The translations under genes and the position numbers were made by a program. The notes beneath the pieces are model-generated. The model was given only the letters and a program-made list of their open reading frames with translations. It was not told the origin of the DNA and searched no databases. Shown piece by piece: positions 9,901 through 18,511 of a stretch of DNA of 64,000 nt (positions within the stretch are counted from its first letter, which is position 1; each line of letters begins with the position of its first letter). Origin of the DNA: an uncultured Halomonas sp. (GTDB lineage Bacteria; Pseudomonadota; Gammaproteobacteria; Pseudomonadales; Halomonadaceae). The stretch lies in NCBI RefSeq assembly GCF_946887195.1, contig NZ_CAMPKE010000009.1, forward strand, positions 91,464 to 155,463, in the 5' to 3' direction.

Positions 9901-12900
9901 GCCGGGCACCGACAGCCGAGCGGCTCGCGGTCTCGGACGCCGATGCGCGGGATTTACGCCTCACCGCGCGTCGCACCTGGCGCTTCTTCGAGACGTTCGT
10001 CACGCCAGCGGACAACATGCTACCGCCGGACAATTTCCAGGAGGCGCCGAAGCCGGTCATTGCGCACCGCACATCGCCCACCAATATGGGGCTCTATCTG
10101 CTTTCCGCCATCGCCGCCCGGGATTTCGGCTGGGCGGGAACCTTGCAGACCGTCGAGCGGTTGGAAGCGACCTTCGAGGTCATGCATAAGCTGCCACGTT
10201 TCAAAGGCCACTTCTTCAACTGGTACGAGACACAAGGCTTGCACGCGCTCGACCCTGCCTACGTTTCGACCGTCGACAGTGGCAATCTCGCCGGTCATTT
10301 GATCGTGATCGCCAACGCCTGCGAAGAGTGGATGCACGCTCCTTTGCTAGCCGATTCGCGCTGTGGCTTGTCGGACACTATCCATCTGGCACGCGAGGCC
10401 ATCGCGGTGTTGCCCGCCGCGGGAGGCGAGCGGGGGCGAGAGCTCGCCTCGCTGCTTGAAGATATCGATGTCCAATTGAAGGGGGTGCAAGCGATCGAGA
10501 CGCTGTCTCCAGCACTGAGGCGGTTAACCGAAAAAGCCGCCAAGGCGGCGCATGACATGACACCTGCGATCGAGGACGTCAGCGCCACGGACCTGATTTT
10601 CTGGATCGAGGCGTTGGCTCTGGCGTTGGCCGAACATGGCCGCGATCGGCTTCGGGTCGCTGATGAACCGAACGCTATCAAGGCCCGGCTGCAGGCACTT
10701 GCCGATACGGCGCGCGAGATGGCGCTGACGATGGATTTCGCGTTTCTGCTCGACCCCGAGCGCAAACTGCTATCGATCGGCTACTCCTTTGCCGACAACA
10801 GTCTCGATCCTAGCTGTTACGATTTGCTCGCATCGGAAGCCCGGCTCGCCAGCCTGTTCGCCATCGCCAAGGGGGATGTAACGACACGTCACTGGTTTCG
10901 CCTTGGCCGCACGGCGACACCGTTGGGAAATGGTTCGGCACTGATCTCCTGGTCCGGCTCGATGTTCGAATACCTGATGCCGTCGCTGGTGATGCGCGCG
11001 CCGGCAGGCAGCTTGCTCGAGCAAACCAATCGATTGGTGGTGGAGCGTCAGGCGGCTTATGGGCGCTCACTGAGTATTCCGTGGGGCATCTCGGAATCCG
11101 CCTACAATGCCCGCGATATGGAATTCACTTACCAGTATTCCAACTTCGGCGTTCCCGGTCTCGGCCTGAAGCGTGGCCTTGCGGAAAATGTGGTGATTGC
11201 GCCCTACGCCACGGGGCTTGCCGCCATGGTGGACCCATCCGGCGCGCAACGGAACTACACTCGCCTTGCCGAAATGGGGGCCAGCGGGCGCTACGGCTTT
11301 TACGAGGCCCTCGATTTCACCCGCTCGCGACTGCCCGATAACGCGAGCGTGGCGATCGTATGTAGCTTCATGGCCCATCATCAGGGCATGACCATCGTGG
11401 CCATCGCCAACGCCCTGCACGATGGCCGGATGCGTGCCCGCTTTCATCGCGAACCGATGATCCAGGCCAGTGAGCTGCTGCTTCAGGAGCGTATGCCTCG
11501 CAACGTCGCCGTGGCGCATCCGCGCGCCGAAGAAGTACAGGTTTCGGCGGTCAGGAGTAGCGAGGCGCCAACGCTGCGCCGCCTCTCGCCATCGACCGGT
11601 GGCGCCCCGATAACGCACTTGTTGTCGAACGGGCGCTACGCGGTGATGCTGACTGCCGCGGGGGCAGGCTACAGCCGTTGGCGCGATATTGCCGTGACCC
11701 GCTGGCGCGAAGACGCGACTCGCGACGACTGGGGCTCGTTCGTCTTCCTGCGCGATACCCAGAGCAAGCATGTTTGGTCCGCCAGCGTGCAGCCGCTTGG
11801 AGGTGGCGTTCAGGACGACGGTGGCCACGACGAAGTGCTCTTCGATGAGGACCACGCCGAGTTCATCCATCGCAATGGCTCATTGACGACCGTCATGGCG
11901 GTTCTGGTTTCCGGCGAGGATGACGGCGAAGTGCGCCGGGTATCGCTGGCCAATAGTGGGCGCCAGCCGCGCGAGATCGAGCTGACTTCCTACGCCGAGG
12001 TGGTCTTGGCCACGCCGGCCACCGATAACGCGCATCCGGCGTTCGCCAAGCTGTTCGTCGAGACCGAGTATCTTGCCGAATATGGCGCGCTGGTGGCCAC
12101 GCGCCGCCCGCGCTCCTTGGATGAACCACGCATATGGGCGGCCCATTTCGCCGTCGTGGAAGGAGAGATCGTTGCCGATCCGCAATACGAGTCCGATCGC
12201 GCGCGTTTTTTGGGGCGCGGCCGGGCGGTGGCTACGGCGGCAGCCTTCGACGACGACCGACCGCTGTCGAACACGGTCGGAACCGTTCTCGACCCAATCT
12301 TTTCGATCCGGCAGCGGGTCAGGATTGCCCCCGGCAAGGTCGCGCGGGTGGCTTTCTGGACGGTTGTTGCGTCATCACGAGTCGAGCTTCTGGATCTGGT
12401 CGACCAGCATCATGATCGTAGTGCGTTCGAGCGAGCCAAGACCCTGGCGTGGACCCAGGCTCAGGTACAACTTCGTCATTTCGATATCGACGCGGAGGCG
12501 GCGGCGGATTTTCAGCGCCTGGCCGCGCCGATCCTGTACGCCGACCCTCGCTTCAGGGCGCCTTCGGATGCGATCGATCGCGGTGCGGGGCCGCAGTCGG
12601 GCTTGTGGCCGCACGCGATTTCCGGCGATTTGCCGATCGTGTTGCTGCGTATCGACGAAATCGGCGACATCGCGCAGGTTCGACAGCTTCTACGCGCTCA
12701 CGAATACTGGCGCATGAAACGCCTCGCCGTTGATCTGGTCATCGTCAACGAGCGCGCATCTTCCTACGTGCAGGATCTGCAAATCGCGATAGAGACGGCG
12801 GTACGCAGCAGCCAGGCACGGCCGAGCTTTGGGGCTGAACTGGCGCAGGGCTCGGTCACCACGCTGCGCGCCGACCTGATCAGCAGCGATGCGCGAGCCT

Positions 12901-15464
12901 TGCTTCAATCGGTCGCGCGTGTCGCATTGATCGCCCGCCGTGGGTCCATCGCCGACCAGCTTGCCCGGCTGCCAGCATTGCCGGTACGCTCGCCGCGCCA
13001 GCGGAAAACACCGACGCCGCTGCCATCGCCGGTATCCAAGCCGGCGGATCTCGAGTTCTTCAACGGCCTTGGCGGTTTCGACAAGCAAGGCCGGGAGTAT
13101 GTGACCGTTCTCGATGCCGGCCACTCGACGCCCGCGCCGTGGATCAACGTCATTGCCAATCGGGGTTTCGGCTTTCAGGCATCGGCGGAGGGTAGCGGCT
13201 ACACCTGGGCTGAAAACAGCCGCGAGAATCAGCTTACGCCGTGGTCGAACGACCCGATCTCGGACCCGACCGGCGAGGCGATCTACGTGCGCGACGAACG
13301 GACCGGCGAGCTGTGGAGCGCAACGGCGCAGCCGATCCGCGACGAGGGCACTTATATCGCCCGCCACGGCTTCGGTTACAGCCGGTTCGAGCACGAGGCC
13401 AACGGCATCGCGCTCGAATTGCTGCAATACGTGCCGCTTGCCGACCCGATCAAGATTTCACGCCTGACCCTACGCAATCTCTCGAACAAGCCCCGCCGAT
13501 TATCGGTGACGGCTTACGCGGAGTGGGTGCTGGGTACCTCGCGGGGCGCCTCGGGGCCGTTCATCGTGACGCAGATGGATGGCGCCAGCGGCGCGATGCT
13601 GGCCCGCAACCCTTGGAGCATCGCCTTTCCCGGACGTGTCGCTTTCGCCGATCTCGGCGGTCGGCAAACGGCCTGGACGGCGGATCGCAGCGAATTTCTC
13701 GGTCATAACGGCGGACCCGAGGCACCGGCGGCACTCACTGCACAAGCGTCTCTATCCGGTATTACCGGTGCCGGTCTCGACCCCTGTGCGGCCTTGCAGT
13801 GCAGTGTCGAACTTGGCGTGGGCGAGCGGATCGAAGTCGTCTTGCTCTTCGGGCAATGCGGATCGATCAAAAAAGCCCGAGCGCTGATCGCCCGCTATCG
13901 CGAGGCGGATCTCGATGCCGTTCTCGATGATGTGCAAGCGCATTGGCAGACGGTGCTCGGCGCGGTCCAGGTCAAGACGCCCGACCGGGCGATGGACATC
14001 ATGCTTAACGGCTGGCTGCTTTATCAGACGCTGGCCTGTCGCATCTGGGCGCGCTCGGCCTTCTATCAGGCCAGCGGCGCTTACGGCTTTCGCGACCAGC
14101 TTCAGGACGGCATGGCATTGACCTTCGCCAGGCCGGCCGCGACACGCCGACACCTGTTGCGCGCCGCTGCCCGGCAATTCGTCGAAGGCGACGTTCAGCA
14201 TTGGTGGTTGCCGCATTCCGGCCAGGGTGTGCGCACGCGGATTTCTGACGATCGCGTGTGGCTGGCGTTTGCTACCGCGACGTACATCGACTGTTCGGGC
14301 GATGCTGGGATTCTCGATGAGAGTGTGGCGTTTCTCGAAGGCCCGGCACTGCAACCCGGTGAACATGACGCTTTCTTCGCGCCGATGGTCGCAATCGAAA
14401 GGGCTTCGCTGTTCGAGCATTGCGCGCGTGGCCTCGATCAATGCCTCGAACTCACCGGCCAACACGGCCTGCCGTTGATCGGTACCGGCGATTGGAACGA
14501 CGGCATGAACCGGGTCGGAGAAGGCGGCAAGGGCGAAAGTGTGTGGCTCGGCTGGTTGCTGGTCCGCACCATCGAGCTCTTTGCGCCACTGGCCGAAAGG
14601 CGCGAAACGGCAATTGATGCCGAGCGCGCAAGGCGTTGGTACGCCCATGCGGCAATGCTGCGTGAAGCGCTCGAAAGGGCAGCCTGGGACGGGCAATGGT
14701 ATCGCCGCGCGACGTTCGATGACGGCACCTGGCTCGGCTCCAGGGCGAGCGAGGAATGCCGGATCGATTCCATCGCTCAATCCTGGGCGGTGTTGTCAGG
14801 CGCCGCCGATTCCGCGCGCGCCGCGACGGCGATGGCGTCCCTGGAAAGCCACCTTATCAGCCATGACGACGGCCTGGCGCTGCTGTTCTCGCCACCCTTC
14901 GACAAGACGCCGCACGATCCTGGCTATATCAAGGGCTACCCGCCCGGCCTGCGCGAAAATGGTGGGCAGTATAGCCACGCCGCCATGTGGGCGATTCTGG
15001 CGTTTGCCAAGCAGGGCGAGGGCGGCAAGGCTTTCGATCTGTTCGCACTGCTCAATCCGATCAATCATGCGCGCACGCGAGAAGGCGTCGAACGCTACAA
15101 GGTCGAGCCTTACGTCGTTGCCGCCGACGTTTATTCCGTTGCGCCGCATGTTGGGCGCGGAGGCTGGACCTGGTACACCGGCTCCGCTGGGTGGATGTAT
15201 CGCGCGGGTGTCGAGGGCATTCTGGGCATTCGTCGCGAGGGGGCATTTCTGGTCATCGACCCCTGCATCCCCGCTGCATGGCCGGGATTCGACGCTACGC
15301 TGAGCGTGGCATCGACCCGTTACGCTATCCGCGTGGACAATCCCTCGCAGCGCAGTCGTGGCATCTCACTGGCCACGCTCGATGGCGTATCTCTTCAGAC
15401 CGATGAGCAAGGGATTCGCGTGCCGCTCGATGAGGGCACCCATGAGCTCGAAATTTCTCTCTAG
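6942..15464 (+). CDS. ndvB: Cyclic beta-1,2-glucan synthase (NdvB/ChvB family)
   Basis: This giant inner-membrane enzyme of 2840 residues would polymerise UDP-glucose into beta-1,2-glucan and close it into rings exported to the periplasm. Order of parts: an N-terminal region; membrane helices near 406-456; a GT84 glycosyltransferase domain with DADTRLPRDAA near 630 and HRWTRGDWQ near 780; helices near 819-900 and 943-986; a glycoamylase-like domain with PWGISESAYNARDMEFTYQ near 1379; and two carbohydrate-active repeats. The GH94 phosphorylase-like part carries GTGDWNDGMN near 2515. ATG 6942 is chosen over a TTG at 6906 because AGAGG lies six bases upstream. Length and domain order match full-length synthases. 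In rhizobia such glucans matter for osmotic adaptation and host contact; a role in salt adaptation here is inference. Confidence 0.93.
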   Translation: MDSILRYVRGYRSSSPPWNDKAPVRQELFGVERLEQHAQGLAAAQPVTTRPPIVVSLRTRLNDNAAVLLAAYRASAAKLASGQGGVPAAQWLLDNYHLVEEQIREIHDDLPAGYYRQLPKLAEGAFAGYPRVFGLAWAYVAHTDSHFDSEILRRFIAAYQRVQPLTIGELWAVAITLRIVLIENLRRLADQITAGRETRADADALANRLLVAGGARSALDIDMATRSAEPLSTIFAAQLAKRLREQDPRTTPALGWLEERLGLQGTSIDEVVQHAQQRQGASNVSVRNVITSMRLISDIDWAELFESVSLVDERLCAGSAFADMDFPTRNLYRSAIEQLARGSSLSELEIADQALKAAQVAAGAGKEGEAERASDPGYHLIAEGRHALERAIGFRPPLRLRLSRRCIRLGIGGYIGAIVSVTVVLLALALWAIWVPGLGVGWLALLALIGFLPATEVATAFVNRAITWSIAATALPGLELTAGVPRSLRTLVAVPTLLTSEADLREQVERLEVHHLASAGGDLTFALLSDGADADQEVLEGDAHMLGVATDAIKALNQRYGPGPGGDRFVLLHRRRVFNAGENKWIGWERKRGKLHELNRLLRGATDTTFMPIAGHTPYVPADVRYVITLDADTRLPRDAALRLIGKMAHPLNRPTFSDAEQRVVDGYAILQPRVTPSLPVGREGSLYQRVFSSPGGMDPYAAAVSDVYQDLFGEGSYTGKGIYDVDAFEAALRGRVPENALLSHDLFEGVFARAGLATDVEVVEEVPARYDVVGKRQHRWTRGDWQLLPWLFGQRTKRQAVPTIGRGKMLDNLRRSLLAPTTLAALGLCWLLPMPADIKAVLLVIATIAIPAFLPIFFSLLPQRSSIRLRNHIDTLTADVKLAAMQTLLCVVFLTDQAWRMLDAIARTLTRLFVTRRHLLEWTTAAQSLGSPRPNLRGYYRQMAGGTALGLAMAAGVVALTPSSWPVVLPFALLWLGAPAIALWVSRAPTAERLAVSDADARDLRLTARRTWRFFETFVTPADNMLPPDNFQEAPKPVIAHRTSPTNMGLYLLSAIAARDFGWAGTLQTVERLEATFEVMHKLPRFKGHFFNWYETQGLHALDPAYVSTVDSGNLAGHLIVIANACEEWMHAPLLADSRCGLSDTIHLAREAIAVLPAAGGERGRELASLLEDIDVQLKGVQAIETLSPALRRLTEKAAKAAHDMTPAIEDVSATDLIFWIEALALALAEHGRDRLRVADEPNAIKARLQALADTAREMALTMDFAFLLDPERKLLSIGYSFADNSLDPSCYDLLASEARLASLFAIAKGDVTTRHWFRLGRTATPLGNGSALISWSGSMFEYLMPSLVMRAPAGSLLEQTNRLVVERQAAYGRSLSIPWGISESAYNARDMEFTYQYSNFGVPGLGLKRGLAENVVIAPYATGLAAMVDPSGAQRNYTRLAEMGASGRYGFYEALDFTRSRLPDNASVAIVCSFMAHHQGMTIVAIANALHDGRMRARFHREPMIQASELLLQERMPRNVAVAHPRAEEVQVSAVRSSEAPTLRRLSPSTGGAPITHLLSNGRYAVMLTAAGAGYSRWRDIAVTRWREDATRDDWGSFVFLRDTQSKHVWSASVQPLGGGVQDDGGHDEVLFDEDHAEFIHRNGSLTTVMAVLVSGEDDGEVRRVSLANSGRQPREIELTSYAEVVLATPATDNAHPAFAKLFVETEYLAEYGALVATRRPRSLDEPRIWAAHFAVVEGEIVADPQYESDRARFLGRGRAVATAAAFDDDRPLSNTVGTVLDPIFSIRQRVRIAPGKVARVAFWTVVASSRVELLDLVDQHHDRSAFERAKTLAWTQAQVQLRHFDIDAEAAADFQRLAAPILYADPRFRAPSDAIDRGAGPQSGLWPHAISGDLPIVLLRIDEIGDIAQVRQLLRAHEYWRMKRLAVDLVIVNERASSYVQDLQIAIETAVRSSQARPSFGAELAQGSVTTLRADLISSDARALLQSVARVALIARRGSIADQLARLPALPVRSPRQRKTPTPLPSPVSKPADLEFFNGLGGFDKQGREYVTVLDAGHSTPAPWINVIANRGFGFQASAEGSGYTWAENSRENQLTPWSNDPISDPTGEAIYVRDERTGELWSATAQPIRDEGTYIARHGFGYSRFEHEANGIALELLQYVPLADPIKISRLTLRNLSNKPRRLSVTAYAEWVLGTSRGASGPFIVTQMDGASGAMLARNPWSIAFPGRVAFADLGGRQTAWTADRSEFLGHNGGPEAPAALTAQASLSGITGAGLDPCAALQCSVELGVGERIEVVLLFGQCGSIKKARALIARYREADLDAVLDDVQAHWQTVLGAVQVKTPDRAMDIMLNGWLLYQTLACRIWARSAFYQASGAYGFRDQLQDGMALTFARPAATRRHLLRAAARQFVEGDVQHWWLPHSGQGVRTRISDDRVWLAFATATYIDCSGDAGILDESVAFLEGPALQPGEHDAFFAPMVAIERASLFEHCARGLDQCLELTGQHGLPLIGTGDWNDGMNRVGEGGKGESVWLGWLLVRTIELFAPLAERRETAIDAERARRWYAHAAMLREALERAAWDGQWYRRATFDDGTWLGSRASEECRIDSIAQSWAVLSGAADSARAATAMASLESHLISHDDGLALLFSPPFDKTPHDPGYIKGYPPGLRENGGQYSHAAMWAILAFAKQGEGGKAFDLFALLNPINHARTREGVERYKVEPYVVAADVYSVAPHVGRGGWTWYTGSAGWMYRAGVEGILGIRREGAFLVIDPCIPAAWPGFDATLSVASTRYAIRVDNPSQRSRGISLATLDGVSLQTDEQGIRVPLDEGTHELEISL

Positions 15465-15497
15465 TCTGTCGTCTATTCCGACAAGGAAGGTTAACTC

Positions 15498-17465
15498 ATG
15501 AGCCCAACAGACAACGGTGAGATGCTTGACCAACTGGCCGCGACGCTCGATGCCGCCCTGGAAAGCCTGGCGCAGGCCCGTCAGGCTGACCCCAAGGCAT
15601 CCTGTGCCGAGGTGCTGGAGTCGGCAAGTGCAGTAATGGCGGTTACCGGGGGGCTGGATGCCCTGTATGCACGCGTGCCCACTGTGGAATCGACCGGCGT
15701 GTTCGCGGGTAGGGATTGGGCGCAGCCAGCGATCCTGCAGCCCGCATTGGCGGTGCGCGCATTGCGGCAAGGCGAGCCGGACATTACCGTCATCGAGGCG
15801 CTCAGCGAAATCCGCTTACTGGCCGTCGCATCGGGAGACTACTTTCATCCGGGTATTTCCGCCGAACAGGCCAAAAATTTCCTGACCCAGGTGATGGCAC
15901 TCAATCTGGACTTGCTATCAGGGCAGATGAATGAGGCCGACCGCGAGCGCCCGCAAGCGTTGGGCGCCATCGTGCAAGCGCTTTATCAATATCTGCTGGC
16001 TCGATTGGGTTACGAGAGCATTCTCGAGAGCCTGGTCGGTGAGGTCAAACGCCTGCTTGCCCAGCGCCCGGTTCAGGCAGACAGCATTAAACAAATGATC
16101 GATCAGATCGCCAAGTGCCTCTTCGACCCCGAGATCGAAACCGCGGGTACGGATAGCGCCGCACGCTTGGTCAGCGCGCTGTTCGGCCCAAGCCAGGGCT
16201 GTCGTGAGGATCCGGGGCTGGAAGTGTACGCCCAGCGCTTGTCGGCAATGGACGAGGTCGCATTGGCCGAAGAGGCCGCAGGTTTCGCCCGCGCGATGCA
16301 CGACACGGGGTTGGTATCTCCCTACCATCCCGCATTTTTGCGGCACTTGCGTGGCCACCGGGACGATTTGATACCCGCCGCCCTGGGTCTGAGCATGACG
16401 GGCATCGATGTCCTGCAGTGTTACAGCCAACTGGTGCACACACTGATCGACGAGGCTATCTTCCCGGAAACCAGTCAGGCGGTTTACGGATTGGCCATGC
16501 TGCTCGAACGCGGCACGCTCTTTACGCCACCGGTCGCATCGGCGCTGTGGCGACAAATTGCACTGACGCTGTCTGCTGAAACGGCGGAGAAGCTGAGCGC
16601 GGTGTTTGGCGTGGCGCATCCCCCGCGTGTATTTCTGCTCGCTGGCGTGCTGAGCCTGTTGGGCCAGCCACTGGGCGTCGGCCAGGGCAACAACCCTACC
16701 TGTCAATCGGTGATAGGCCTATCCATGTGGGCCTACAATGATCCGGATTATCTATTGCAGCTCGTGGCCTGGGCGGCGCGTGACGATGCCGTGCTGAGCC
16801 GTTTCGAGGGTGAGCGAGTGTCTTCCAAGGGGCTGGAGGCTGGCTTGGCGACGGAACCACCGATCGATGTCGATGCCGTGTCTCTGATTCTGGTACCGCA
16901 TATTGATCGCATCTATATGGAGATGGGGCGTTTGTGCGGTGAGCGCGACGATGACCTGCACCGCTGGATCAATCCGGAATTATACGGCTGGTGGGTTGGC
17001 CAAGGCTTTCGTGTCGTCGCCGACATACATACAGGGAAGCTTGACGACTACGCCGGCTTCATTCGTGATTTCTATGCCTGCTACCACCCCTATTACAACG
17101 GCAACCTGCCGGTGATTCACCCACAACCAGCGGGTATCGCCGTCACCGACAGTGCCGCGCGTTTCGTGGGCCGGCATGCGATCACCCTTCTTCGGGTGGC
17201 TCTGGACCCCCGCGCCGAGATGCGCGTTTACTTCTTTAACCCCAACAACGACAGCGGACAGAACTGGGGCCAAGGCATAACCTGCGCGACCCAGGGCAAT
17301 GGCGAGCGTCATGGCGAGGCCTCCCTGCCTATCGCCGAGTTTGCCTCGCGACTCTACGTGTTTCATTACGACCCGCTGGAGCTCGGTGACACGCAGGCGG
17401 TACCCGCCGAAGAAGTGGCGCGGGTTATCGAGTTGGGGCGAAGCAGTTGGGCGACAGATCGATGA
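15498..17465 (+). CDS. Unknown 655-aa protein next to ndvB, possible Cys/His/Asn hydrolase fold
   Basis: I do not recognise a named family. The start has a strong AGGAAGG nine bases upstream, 33 bases after ndvB, so the two genes are probably co-transcribed. There is no signal peptide or clear membrane segment, apart from one hydrophobic stretch near 380. The first 350 residues look helical. The C-terminal third holds the motif GQGNNPTCQSVIGLSMWAYN (Cys402), then NGNLPVIHPQ (His541), then FNPNNDSGQNWGQG (Asn581-Asp585). A Cys, His, Asn/Asp order in conserved-looking glycine-rich settings recalls papain-like or transglutaminase-like enzymes, but this is inference from spacing only. A role in glucan synthesis, modification or control is suggested solely by position. 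Confidence 0.7.
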   Translation: MSPTDNGEMLDQLAATLDAALESLAQARQADPKASCAEVLESASAVMAVTGGLDALYARVPTVESTGVFAGRDWAQPAILQPALAVRALRQGEPDITVIEALSEIRLLAVASGDYFHPGISAEQAKNFLTQVMALNLDLLSGQMNEADRERPQALGAIVQALYQYLLARLGYESILESLVGEVKRLLAQRPVQADSIKQMIDQIAKCLFDPEIETAGTDSAARLVSALFGPSQGCREDPGLEVYAQRLSAMDEVALAEEAAGFARAMHDTGLVSPYHPAFLRHLRGHRDDLIPAALGLSMTGIDVLQCYSQLVHTLIDEAIFPETSQAVYGLAMLLERGTLFTPPVASALWRQIALTLSAETAEKLSAVFGVAHPPRVFLLAGVLSLLGQPLGVGQGNNPTCQSVIGLSMWAYNDPDYLLQLVAWAARDDAVLSRFEGERVSSKGLEAGLATEPPIDVDAVSLILVPHIDRIYMEMGRLCGERDDDLHRWINPELYGWWVGQGFRVVADIHTGKLDDYAGFIRDFYACYHPYYNGNLPVIHPQPAGIAVTDSAARFVGRHAITLLRVALDPRAEMRVYFFNPNNDSGQNWGQGITCATQGNGERHGEASLPIAEFASRLYVFHYDPLELGDTQAVPAEEVARVIELGRSSWATDR

Positions 17466-17476
17466 GAGCGGTGTCT

Positions 17477-17503
17477 GTAAAAATTGAATTCTGAATTTTT
17501 TAC
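17477..17503 (+). terminator. AT-rich inverted repeat after the 655-aa gene
   Basis: GTAAAAATT at 17477-17485 pairs with AATTTTTTAC at 17494-17503. It lies just past the stop codon at 17465. The stem is almost all A/T, so it is a weak terminator candidate. Confidence 0.35.
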
Positions 17504-17595
17504 GGCTAGTTGAATAACCTAGGTTAATGTTTGGAATGTAATTTATTGAGTTGCCTGTTAATCAACAACGACTTTTGTCATGCGAAGTCACGAAT

Positions 17596-17790
17596 ATGAA
17601 AAAGATGACTGAAATTAATGCTCAAGTGTTCGCTAGCCAACATACAAATTTGTTTTATTCGGCTAAATTCAAGTTGGGTGTGGCGAAGGAGCGCCTAAAC
17701 AAGGAAGTTACACCATGCGTCGCCGGATTGCGACGCTATTTATTACAGAAAATACGTAAGTTTGGTGGCTTGGGGTTACGTGTTCGCTAG
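17596..17790 (+). CDS. Candidate small basic protein, 64 aa
   Basis: This short frame begins MKKMTEINAQVFASQ and ends in a lysine/arginine-rich tail (LLQKIRKFGG). It lies in an AT-rich stretch unlike the surrounding high-GC genes. No convincing ribosome-binding site precedes the ATG; a TTG at 17551 would give 79 residues. A hairpin follows seven bases after the stop. The sequence is not recognised. The low GC content suggests acquired or fast-evolving DNA. Coding status is uncertain. Confidence 0.4.
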   Translation: MKKMTEINAQVFASQHTNLFYSAKFKLGVAKERLNKEVTPCVAGLRRYLLQKIRKFGGLGLRVR

Positions 17791-17796
17791 GCGAAA

Positions 17797-17824
17797 TTGA
17801 AACCAGTTCGCCGGCTTGTTTCAA
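17797..17824 (+). terminator. Hairpin after the 64-aa frame
   Basis: TTGAAAC at 17797-17803 pairs perfectly with GTTTCAA at 17818-17824, and flanking A/T bases allow partial extension. There is no clean T-run, so it may be a weak terminator or an RNA-stability element. Confidence 0.35.
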
Positions 17825-17832
17825 ATTAGTAT

Positions 17833-17856
17833 CTTCAGTGCGCTTGTGCATTGAAG
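17833..17856 (+). promoter_or_regulatory. Leader hairpin before the 69-aa small gene
   Basis: CTTCAGTGC at 17833-17841 can pair with GCATTGAAG at 17848-17856 through nine pairs, including one G-U. It ends about eight bases before the GGGAGAG ribosome-binding site of the next gene, so it could affect translation start. Confidence 0.35.
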
Positions 17857-17874
17857 GAGAGTCGGGAGAGTGAC

Positions 17875-18084
17875 ATGAAGTTGATTGAAAGCCTTAAAAG
17901 TCTACTTGCGCGTGATTTGCCGCTCACAGCAACGACTACAGCTTGCAGCAATGAAATATATAACCATTTCATTGAAGAAGCCCGGCTATTTCAGCTTAAC
18001 ATGATGGCATTTATGAATCTGGCAGGTGAAGCTCGTATTCCCTGCCATGTCGATTCATCGGACCAGACTAGAGAGTTGAACTAA
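17875..18084 (+). CDS. Candidate small protein, 69 aa
   Basis: The ATG is preceded by a good ribosome-binding site, GGGAGAG at 17864-17870 with four bases between. The protein starts MKLIESLKSLLARDLPL, which looks amphipathic, and contains IYNHFIEEARLFQLNMMAFMN in the middle. It has no clear signal peptide or known domain. It shares the AT-rich composition of its neighbours. A 29-codon hydrophobic frame and then a terminator follow closely, so the two may form one transcript. Function is unknown; the ribosome-binding site makes it the best supported small gene of the island. Confidence 0.5.
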   Translation: MKLIESLKSLLARDLPLTATTTACSNEIYNHFIEEARLFQLNMMAFMNLAGEARIPCHVDSSDQTRELN

Positions 18085-18108
18085 ACTCAATGGTTTATAA
18101 GGCAATAA

Positions 18109-18198
18109 ATGTTTGAACTATTTTTAGTTGTACATGTTTTCGTGATGGCGGTAATTTTCGTTAGTTACTGCAGCATTAAAAGGTGGCCAGATTCCTGA
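18109..18198 (+). CDS. Candidate 29-aa membrane microprotein
   Basis: ATG 18109 is preceded by AAGG at six bases. The peptide begins MFELFLVVHVFVMAVIFVSY, one continuous hydrophobic segment, followed by CSIKRWPDS, giving one membrane helix with a basic tail. Its stop codon lies inside the loop of the terminator at 18180-18206. This arrangement suits a real last gene in a transcript, but the frame is very short and chance cannot be excluded. Confidence 0.35.
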   Translation: MFELFLVVHVFVMAVIFVSYCSIKRWPDS

Positions 18199-18213
18199 GC
18201 CACCTTATTTTTT
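18180..18213 (+). terminator. Rho-independent terminator
   Basis: A perfect eight-pair stem, AAGGTGGC (18180-18187) with GCCACCTT (18199-18206), is followed by A and six T residues (18208-18213). It closes the small-gene island on the plus strand. Confidence 0.8.
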
Positions 18214-18338
18214 GCAGTTTTAGCTATCCAAAGCTTTCCTTCCGCTTTATCACGGCCCTAATCCCATTTCACCTTTTCGGGGTGCATCCCATGCAGGGCA
18301 GGGTAATCGACGGGCTTCGGTTGCTCCCAGTCAGTTAG

Positions 18339-18511
18339 CAAATCCGGGTCGAGCTTGAATACTTCGACCACCGGTCGGACTCGTTGAGCCCCTTGCAACT
18401 GACGCCCGGCATGGAGGTAATGGTGGAAATCAAGGCCGGCAAGCGTCGCTTGATCGAGTACTTTTGAGTCCACTGCTCCGCTATGGCAACGAGAGTATAA
18501 AAGAACGCTAG
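18339..18511 (+). pseudogene. Remnant of the 3' end of an hlyD-type secretion adaptor gene
   Basis: The plus-strand frame from 18339 reads through LTPGMEVMVEIKAGKRRLIE and EYF, then stops at TGA 18465-18467. Shifting one base at the TTTT run (18462-18465) restores LSPLLRYGNESIKER and a stop at 18509-18511. That is the conserved C-terminus of type I secretion membrane-fusion proteins of the HlyD family. The upstream side is cut off by TAG 18336-18338. The homology call rests on memory of the family motif, and the frameshift is inferred. It is distinct from the intact HlyD-family gene at 20440, which ends quite differently. Confidence 0.7.

Noticed and set aside
17580..17612. Ten-codon frame overlapping the 64-aa small gene start
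   Set aside because: It has no ribosome-binding site and no feature that sets it apart from chance.
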